From contig PCSS01000215.1 of NCBI GenBank assembly GCA_002771395.1, positions 2,629-8,345 of the forward strand: a stretch of DNA of 5,717 nucleotides, written 5' to 3'. Position 1 is the stretch's first letter; each line of letters starts with the position of its first letter. This document shows positions 1 through 3,882 of the stretch, piece after piece. This DNA comes from Bacteroidetes bacterium CG23_combo_of_CG06-09_8_20_14_all_32_9 (GTDB taxonomy: Bacteria; Bacteroidota; Bacteroidia; Bacteroidales; GWA2-32-17). Position numbers and translations under genes: made by a program. The notes under the pieces were generated by a model. The model had not been told where the DNA came from, did not search any database, and saw only the letters and a list, made by a program, of their open reading frames with translations.

Positions 1-461
1 TAGTTCCTGTATTCGGGCGCAAAATGTTTGAACTTCTTAAGTTTTTCTATAAATTCCTCAAGCGCCTCCCTGCGGAACGTGGTCTTTACTTCAATAATAA
101 CAATCTCGGTGTCGTTAATAAGAAGTATATCGTATTCGGTTTCTTCTTCCTCACGTTTTACTTTTACATTGGTCGTAGTTCGTGATATTTTAATACCACG
201 TTCCTGGAACAGTTTCAGGCAGGCAGGTTCAACAAGCGATTCAATAAGTTTTCCCCATTGAGTTGTAAAAAGATTTGAAAGAGCTTTGATTTTTTTATCT
301 GTTTCCTGGAACTTTTTATCTGTTTCCTGAAACTTTTTATCCGTTTCCTGAAACTTCTCTGTCAGGATCTTATCCGTTTCCTGAATCTTCTTGTCAGTAT
401 TTTGAAAAAGGAACCATACCTTTTCAAAATTCAATTGTTCATTGATTTGCGGGTTTTTCAT
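1..461 (-). CDS. PD-(D/E)XK nuclease-like protein with coiled-coil N-terminus (DUF3782-like), 3' end cut by window edge
   Basis: Reading the minus strand from the ATG at 461-459 gives 153 codons without a stop, then two bases of a further codon at the window edge. Residues about 20-60 form a charged coiled coil with QNTD/QETD repeats at 20-23, 27-30, 38-41, 45-48 and 52-55. A globular part follows: TTQWGKLIESLVEPACLKLF (66-85), then E109-Y-D111 and, after a hydrophobic strand, E124-V-K126. The D...ExK spacing matches the metal-binding core of PD-(D/E)XK nucleases, and the order coiled coil, W-G-x-L-x-E-S-L-V-E, D...EVKTT is what I recall for DUF3782-type proteins. Such proteins usually continue some 40-60 residues past the YR(G/N) where this one is cut. 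The cellular role and substrate are unknown, and nuclease activity is inferred only from the fold motif. The ATG at 461 is the first start codon in frame after the promoter-like box at 491-498. The globular part is richer in G+C than its neighbours. Confidence 0.8.
   Translation of the reverse strand, partial: MKNPQINEQLNFEKVWFLFQNTDKKIQETDKILTEKFQETDKKFQETDKKFQETDKKIKALSNLFTTQWGKLIESLVEPACLKLFQERGIKISRTTTNVKVKREEEETEYDILLINDTEIVIIEVKTTFRREALEEFIEKLKKFKHFAPEYRN
292..387 (-). repeat. 21-bp coding repeat giving heptad KKFQETD units
   Basis: Three adjacent 21-bp units (292-312, 313-333, 334-354) are nearly identical, differing at one or two bases. A fourth, more diverged unit (367-387) is set off by 12 bp. 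All lie in frame inside the nuclease-like gene and encode one heptad each (F-Q-E-T-D-K-K). F falls at every seventh residue (44, 51) followed by I58, and T four residues apart, as expected for one face of a coiled coil. The 12-bp interruption makes one 11-residue step, so the helix stays in register as a hendecad. Confidence 0.85.
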
Positions 462-490
462 AAAATCTTTAACGTTTATAATATCAGTTA

Positions 491-498
491 CAAAAATA
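491..498 (-). promoter_or_regulatory. Candidate Bacteroidetes -7 element for the nuclease-like gene
   Basis: The plus strand reads CAAAAATA, so the minus strand reads TATTTTTG, an exact TAnnTTTG match. It lies 29 bp before the ATG at 461, almost the same distance as for the other genes in this window. I see no TTG at the usual -33 spacing. An 8-bp box with four fixed T/G positions is weak evidence alone in A+T-rich DNA, and the position is what supports it. Confidence 0.45.
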
Positions 499-556
499 CA
501 AATAATTTCTCTTTTAAAATAATATTTTGCCCCAAAACAAGAAAAAAAATTCTGCC

Positions 557-580
557 ACTGTTGGAGTTATTTCCAACAGT
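557..580. repeat. Perfect inverted repeat with 9-bp arms (ACTGTTGGA / TCCAACAGT)
   Basis: ACTGTTGGA at 557-565 is the exact reverse complement of TCCAACAGT at 572-580, with a 6-base spacer. It sits between the two divergent promoters, about 60 bp beyond the minus-strand -7 box and 127 bp before the sufS -7 box. The dyad could be bound by a dimeric regulator or fold as a hairpin. On the plus strand it is followed by TAATTTTTGA, only a poor U-tract, and there is no plus-strand gene upstream to end, so a terminator role is unlikely. Its arms contain the same TCCAAC core as the three repeats that follow. Confidence 0.6.
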
Positions 581-598
581 TAATTTTTGATTTCCCAC

Positions 599-619
599 TT
601 ATCCAACTGGGTAAACAAT
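599..619 (+). repeat. Copy 1 of the ATCCAAC(G/T)GGGTAAACAAT repeat
   Basis: This copy reads ATCCAACTGGGTAAACAAT from 601. It matches copy 3 (from 681) at 18 of 19 bases, with the starts exactly 80 bp apart in the same orientation. With copy 2 it forms an imperfect inverted repeat: 599-612 against 630-643, with 13 of 14 positions able to pair. Confidence 0.7.
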
Positions 620-625
620 GAAGCA

Positions 626-643
626 ATTCACCCCGTTGGATAA
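626..643 (-). repeat. Copy 2 (inverted) of the ATCCAAC(G/T)GGGT repeat
   Basis: The plus strand reads ATTCACCCCGTTGGATAA, whose complement is TTATCCAACGGGGTGAAT. The 13 bases at 630-642 are an exact reverse complement of 680-692 in copy 3. They also nearly match copy 1, so this copy could pair with either neighbour. The similarity fades after GGGT, where copies 1 and 3 continue with AAACAAT. Confidence 0.7.
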
Positions 644-678
644 CCCTAATTGAAAAACTAATGTGCAATAAAAATAAA

Positions 679-699
679 ATATCCAACGGGGTAAACAAT
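679..699 (+). repeat. Copy 3 of the repeat, abutting the sufS promoter
   Basis: ATATCCAACGGGGTAAACAAT ends 7 bp before the TACTTTTG box at 707-714, separated from it by a run of T. It therefore covers the place where a -33 element and RNA polymerase would sit, the expected location for an operator that blocks or recruits polymerase at sufS. No protein is known to me for this motif. Confidence 0.65.
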
Positions 700-706
700 T
701 TTTTTT

Positions 707-714
707 TACTTTTG
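707..714 (+). promoter_or_regulatory. Bacteroidetes -7 element of the sufS-sufE-sufT operon
   Basis: TACTTTTG is an exact match to TAnnTTTG, ending 31 bp before the sufS ATG. It follows a run of nine T (699-707) and the third copy of the TCCAAC repeat. No clear TTG at -33 is visible, which would fit a promoter that needs an activator, although many Bacteroidetes promoters have a weak -33 element. Confidence 0.65.
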
Positions 715-745
715 CGGTTGAGTAATTACAATAAATATTTTACAG

Positions 746-1963
746 ATGATTGATATTCAAGCCATACGAAAAGATTTTCCTTTGCTTCAACAAAAAATCT
801 ACAACCGCCCGGTTGTTTACTTTGATAACGCAGCTACTACTCAAAAGCCCCAAATAGTTATTAACACAATTAATGAGTATTACCAAAAATACAATAGTAA
901 TATTCATCGCGGAGTGCATTTTTTAAGTGAAAAAACAACTGAAGCGTATGAAAATGCAAGACAAATAATAAAAAATTATATTAATGCTTCTTTTCAGCAC
1001 GAAGTAATTTTCACTTCGGGAACTACCGAGTCGATAAACCTTGTGGCTTTTTCTTTTGGCGAAAAATATATAAAGCAAGACGATGAGGTAATTATTTCGC
1101 AGCTTGAACACCATAGTAATATTGTTCCATGGCAAATGATGTGCGAACGCAAAGGAGCTAAAATTAAAGTTATTCCGGCTACATACAACGGTGATTTAGA
1201 TATTGCTGCACTTGAAAGACTTTTTTCCGATAAAACTAAAATAGTTTGTGTTAATCATGTTTCTAATTCACTTGGAATAATTAACCCTATCGAAAAAATC
1301 ATTCAAATTTCTCATTCTCACAATGTCCCTGTCTTAATTGATGGAGCACAAGGCATTCAACATCAACCTGTAGATGTTAACAAACTTGATTGCGATTTTT
1401 ATGCTTTTTCGGGGCATAAAATTTATGGTCCAACAGGAATAGGGGTCCTTTATGGAAAAGAAAAATGGCTTAATGAAATGCCTCCGTACAAAAGCGGTGG
1501 TAATATGATTAAAACTGTAACTTTTGAAAAAACCATATATAATGACCTTCCTTTTAAATATGAAGCCGGAACGTCTAATTTTATAGGGGCAATTGGTCTT
1601 GGTGCTGCTATAAAATATATCGAAAACATAGGAAAACAAAATATTTTCGACTACGAAGAAATGCTTTTGCACTATGTTTCCGAAAAAATTAGTAAAGTAC
1701 CCGGAATAAGGATTTATGGAACATCTGATAATAAAATTTGTGTTATTTCATTTTTAATCGAAAATATTCATCACTTTGATACAGGAATAATGTTAGATAA
1801 AATGGATATAGCTGTTCGCACCGGCAATCATTGCAATCAGCCAACTATGAAATTCTATGGAATTGAAGGAACCGTAAGGGCTTCATTATCTTTTTACAAC
1901 ACTATTGAAGAAATTGATTATTTTGTAGAATCACTTTTACAGGTTAAAAAAATATTTGCTTAA
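746..1963 (+). CDS. sufS: Cysteine desulfurase SufS
   Basis: A PLP enzyme (class V aminotransferase fold) that removes sulfur from L-cysteine, giving alanine and a persulfide on its own cysteine, to feed Fe-S cluster assembly in the cytoplasm. Its 405 residues match the family length (E. coli SufS, 406). Visible motifs are YFDNAATTQ (25-33), SGTTE (91-95), HH at 122-123 with H123 expected over the PLP ring, D199-G-A-Q202, the PLP lysine K225 in SGHK, EAGTSN (273-278), catalytic C363 in RTGNHCNQP, and R378 in VRAS for the substrate carboxylate. The start is firm: the in-frame stop TGA at 719-721 precedes it and the N-terminus aligns with the family. The cysteine loop is unusual, with N361 and N364 where RTGHHCAQP is common. 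This is the first gene of a tight operon with sufE three bases downstream, probably controlled from the repeat-bearing region upstream. Confidence 0.97.
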   Translation: MIDIQAIRKDFPLLQQKIYNRPVVYFDNAATTQKPQIVINTINEYYQKYNSNIHRGVHFLSEKTTEAYENARQIIKNYINASFQHEVIFTSGTTESINLVAFSFGEKYIKQDDEVIISQLEHHSNIVPWQMMCERKGAKIKVIPATYNGDLDIAALERLFSDKTKIVCVNHVSNSLGIINPIEKIIQISHSHNVPVLIDGAQGIQHQPVDVNKLDCDFYAFSGHKIYGPTGIGVLYGKEKWLNEMPPYKSGGNMIKTVTFEKTIYNDLPFKYEAGTSNFIGAIGLGAAIKYIENIGKQNIFDYEEMLLHYVSEKISKVPGIRIYGTSDNKICVISFLIENIHHFDTGIMLDKMDIAVRTGNHCNQPTMKFYGIEGTVRASLSFYNTIEEIDYFVESLLQVKKIFA

Positions 1964-1966
1964 ACT

Positions 1967-2392
1967 ATGACTATTGATCAAATACAGGAACAAATTGTTG
2001 AAGAATTTTCGGTATTTACCGACTGGATGGAAAAATATACTTATTTAATTGAACTAAGTAAAGAATTGCAGGGGTTTAAAGAAGAGTTCAGAATAAATCA
2101 GAATCTTATAAAAGGATGCCAGTCGCAGGTTTGGCTTCAGGTTGAATTTAAAAATGGTAAGATAATATTTTATGCTGATAGTGATACCGTCCTTACAAAA
2201 GGAATGATTGCATTACTGATTAGGGTTTTATCGAACCGAACACCCGAAGAAATTGTAAATGCAAAACTTTGGTTTGTTGATAAAATCGGACTTACAACTC
2301 ACCTTTCGCCAACACGGTCAAACGGATTAATATCTATGATTAAGCAAATAAAACTATACGCTATTGCTTACAAAACAAAGTATAATATATAA
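1967..2392 (+). CDS. sufE: SufE, sulfur acceptor for SufS
   Basis: SufE accepts the persulfide from SufS on a conserved cysteine, stimulates desulfurase turnover and passes sulfur to the SufBCD scaffold. The protein has 141 residues, the usual size. The acceptor cysteine is C51 in IKGCQSQVWL, the same number as in E. coli SufE. Other family hallmarks are the preceding region ELSKELQGF (29-37), a TKGMIALLIRVLSNRTPEEI helix segment, the F-V-D-K-I-G-L stretch and HLSPTRSNGL near the C-terminus. The gene starts three bases after the sufS stop, and its stop TAA is followed directly by the ATG of the next gene, so the three are almost certainly co-transcribed and probably translationally coupled. 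It is complete, with no damage or missing key residue. Confidence 0.97.
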   Translation: MTIDQIQEQIVEEFSVFTDWMEKYTYLIELSKELQGFKEEFRINQNLIKGCQSQVWLQVEFKNGKIIFYADSDTVLTKGMIALLIRVLSNRTPEEIVNAKLWFVDKIGLTTHLSPTRSNGLISMIKQIKLYAIAYKTKYNI

Positions 2393-2716
2393 ATGGAAAC
2401 TGTAAATAACTCTCTTGTCATAGAAAGCAAAGTGGCTGAAACTCTTAAAACTATTTACGACCCCGAAATTCCTGTAAATATTTATGAGTTGGGATTAATT
2501 TACAATATAATGGCTAATCCCAACGGAAAAGTTGAAATAAAAATGACCCTTACTTCACCAAACTGTCCAATGGTGGATAATATGCTTAATGAAATTAATG
2601 AAAAAGTTAAAGCCATTGAAGGAGTTAAAGATTTGGTACTGAACATTGTATTTGACCCGCCATGGAACAAAAGTATGATGAGCGATACTGCTTTACTTGA
2701 TTTAGGGTTGATATAA
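2393..2716 (+). CDS. sufT: DUF59/MIP18-family Fe-S assembly factor (SufT-like)
   Basis: A small MIP18-family (DUF59) protein of 107 residues. Members at the end of suf operons help Fe-S protein maturation or cluster carriage, but the exact reaction is not settled. Seen here: the N-terminal signature YDPEIPVNIYELGLIY (22-37), with the family's DPE (23-25) and ELGLIY; MTLTSPNCPM (51-60), with the conserved cysteine C58; and FDPPWNKSMMSD (87-98) close to the C-terminus, the typical PPW-x-x-x-x-M-S-D ending. Its ATG abuts the sufE stop codon with no spacer, so it belongs to the same transcript. It is a stand-alone domain, without the ParA/Mrp ATPase fused in some relatives. The symbol follows the staphylococcal SufT naming; elsewhere it is simply called a SUF-system or metal-sulfur cluster assembly factor. 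Confidence 0.9.
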   Translation: METVNNSLVIESKVAETLKTIYDPEIPVNIYELGLIYNIMANPNGKVEIKMTLTSPNCPMVDNMLNEINEKVKAIEGVKDLVLNIVFDPPWNKSMMSDTALLDLGLI

Positions 2717-2750
2717 TTTTTTTAAAAATAAAAATTATTTAAAAAAGTAT

Positions 2751-2758
2751 TATTTTTG
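2751..2758 (+). promoter_or_regulatory. Bacteroidetes -7 element of the T9SS cargo gene
   Basis: TATTTTTG matches TAnnTTTG exactly and ends 30 bp before the ATG at 2789, the same distance as in front of sufS. The gap after sufT is only A/T with no G+C-rich hairpin, so this gene may also receive read-through from the suf operon. Confidence 0.6.
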
Positions 2759-2788
2759 CATCAAAATTAACTTTAAAAAATTCACTTT

Positions 2789-3769
2789 ATGAAAAACATT
2801 TTACTTTCTTTATCATTTGTATTTGTAAGTCTATTTGGAGTCGCCCAGTTTCCTTATTACGAAGGATTTGATTATACTGTGGGTGATTCTTTGCCTCAAC
2901 ATTCCTGGACAGGAATAAATAGTGGCGACCAAATTTTAGTAACTAATGGAAGTTTAAATTATTCAGGTTTAACTCCTTCTATTGGCAATAAAATTTCATT
3001 TGATGGTTACGGCAGAGATTTTCAAAAAACATTTACGAGTCAAACAACCGGAACTGTTTATATGTCGTTTATATTCCAGGTAACTAATATAGGTTCAGAT
3101 ACTACGGGAGGTTATTTTACAGGGTTTGGTGCCAATTCTATAACTTTTGGTTCAACCGTATGGACCAAGCAAAACGGAACAGGTTTTAATATAGGATTAA
3201 ATGCCCGTTCAACTATTACTTATACTTCATGGGATACTACAATATTTGATATTAACATCCCCATTTTTATTGTAATTTCTTATGAAATAGTTGCCGGCAC
3301 AACTAATGACATTGCAAAAATGTGGATTAATCCCAATTCCGCTTTTTTTGGCGGAACTACTCCACCGGCACCAACTCTTACTATTACTAATGGAGGAACT
3401 GACTTAACAGATATTGATAGAATTTTTGTCAGACAAGATAGCCCGTCAGAAACACCTTACATTGATATGGATGAAATACGGGTAAACACAAATTGGACAG
3501 ATGTTACAACAATAAAAATTAACAAAATATTTGATAATAATAATTTTGGGATTTTTCCAAATCCTGCAACTAATTTCGTAACAATTTCTGCAAATGAACT
3601 TGTTTCGCAAGTTCTTATTTACGATATGCAAGGGCGTATTGTTCAGGAATATGATTATAACGGAACTTTAGAAATAAAACTTAATGTATCGGAACTTTCT
3701 AAAGGACTTTATAACATTATTGCTTACAGCACAAAAGGCAATGTTTTTAGATATAAACTTGAAAAATAA
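2789..3769 (+). CDS. Secreted T9SS type A sorting-domain protein, function unknown
   Basis: A 326-residue exported protein. Residues 1-20 are a Sec signal peptide: K2, a hydrophobic core ILLSLSFVFVSLFGV and a probable cleavage after A19-Q20. Residues about 21-240 are rich in T, S, N, G and aromatic residues and look like one beta-sandwich (concanavalin A/LamG-like) unit; landmarks are YEGFDYTVGDSL, the alternating strands around 88-98, MWINP (178-182) and YIDMDEIRV (224-232). I recall similar domains in other Bacteroidetes secreted proteins but cannot name a ligand. Residues about 252-326 are the T9SS C-terminal domain, with FGIFPNPA (253-260), LIYDMQGRIV (276-285), LSKGLYNI (303-310) and a lysine-rich end, expected to be removed after passage through the outer membrane. 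There is no catalytic motif. The gene has its own promoter, and the terminator after it makes it a likely single-gene unit. Confidence 0.88.
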   Translation: MKNILLSLSFVFVSLFGVAQFPYYEGFDYTVGDSLPQHSWTGINSGDQILVTNGSLNYSGLTPSIGNKISFDGYGRDFQKTFTSQTTGTVYMSFIFQVTNIGSDTTGGYFTGFGANSITFGSTVWTKQNGTGFNIGLNARSTITYTSWDTTIFDINIPIFIVISYEIVAGTTNDIAKMWINPNSAFFGGTTPPAPTLTITNGGTDLTDIDRIFVRQDSPSETPYIDMDEIRVNTNWTDVTTIKINKIFDNNNFGIFPNPATNFVTISANELVSQVLIYDMQGRIVQEYDYNGTLEIKLNVSELSKGLYNIIAYSTKGNVFRYKLEK

Positions 3770-3790
3770 TAAAATAGATATTTCATTAAT

Positions 3791-3820
3791 AACGCCTGAA
3801 TTTTCAGGCGTTTTTTATTT
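3791..3820 (+). terminator. Intrinsic terminator after the T9SS cargo gene
   Basis: ACGCCTGA (3792-3799) pairs perfectly with TCAGGCGT (3804-3811) around a four-base loop, and AACGCCTGAA/TTCAGGCGTT extends the symmetry. A T-rich tail TTTTTTATTT (3811-3820) follows at once. It begins 22 bases after the stop codon and separates this gene from asnB. It is one of the few G+C-rich spots in the intergenic DNA. Confidence 0.92.
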
Positions 3821-3835
3821 TATAACAACTCATTG

Positions 3836-3843
3836 TATCTTTG
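3836..3843 (+). promoter_or_regulatory. Bacteroidetes -7 element of asnB
   Basis: TATCTTTG is an exact TAnnTTTG match, placed between the terminator and asnB and ending 39 bp before the ATG at 3883. The leader that follows is almost pure A/T without a Shine-Dalgarno sequence, as is usual in this phylum. Confidence 0.6.
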
Positions 3844-3882
3844 AAAAAAAATATTTTTTAAATTCTAAATCATAAATCCATA

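Noticed and set aside
1..2. Possible stop codon of the nuclease-like gene at the left edge (minus strand ends in TA)
   Set aside because: Related proteins continue well past the YR(G/N) motif found here, so TA is more likely the start of a Tyr codon, though a stop cannot be ruled out from two bases.
28..261. Plus-strand open frame of 77 codons, rich in Ser, Ile and Val
   Set aside because: It lies wholly antisense to the nuclease-like gene, which has clear motifs in the other strand; the Ser-rich product is what such a shadow looks like.
292..387. Possible CRISPR-like repeat
   Set aside because: The units are 21 bp, directly adjacent without unique spacers, and in frame with a coiled-coil protein, so this is a coding minisatellite.
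402..590. Plus-strand open frame of 62 codons
   Set aside because: It overlaps the start of the nuclease-like gene and runs across the divergent promoter region and the 557-580 dyad; the product has no recognisable feature.
923..1672. Three minus-strand open frames inside sufS (923-1135, 994-1188, 1334-1672)
   Set aside because: All are antisense to a full-length, motif-complete SufS and show no protein features of their own.
2714..2740. Possible terminator after sufT (TAATTTTT paired with AAAAATTA)
   Set aside because: The stem contains only A and T, so it would be weak, and no proper U-tract follows; read-through to the next gene cannot be excluded.
3446..3875. Minus-strand frame 3446-3631 and plus-strand frame 3684-3875
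   Set aside because: The first is antisense to the T9SS sorting domain; the second is out of frame with it and reads through the terminator hairpin and the asnB promoter.
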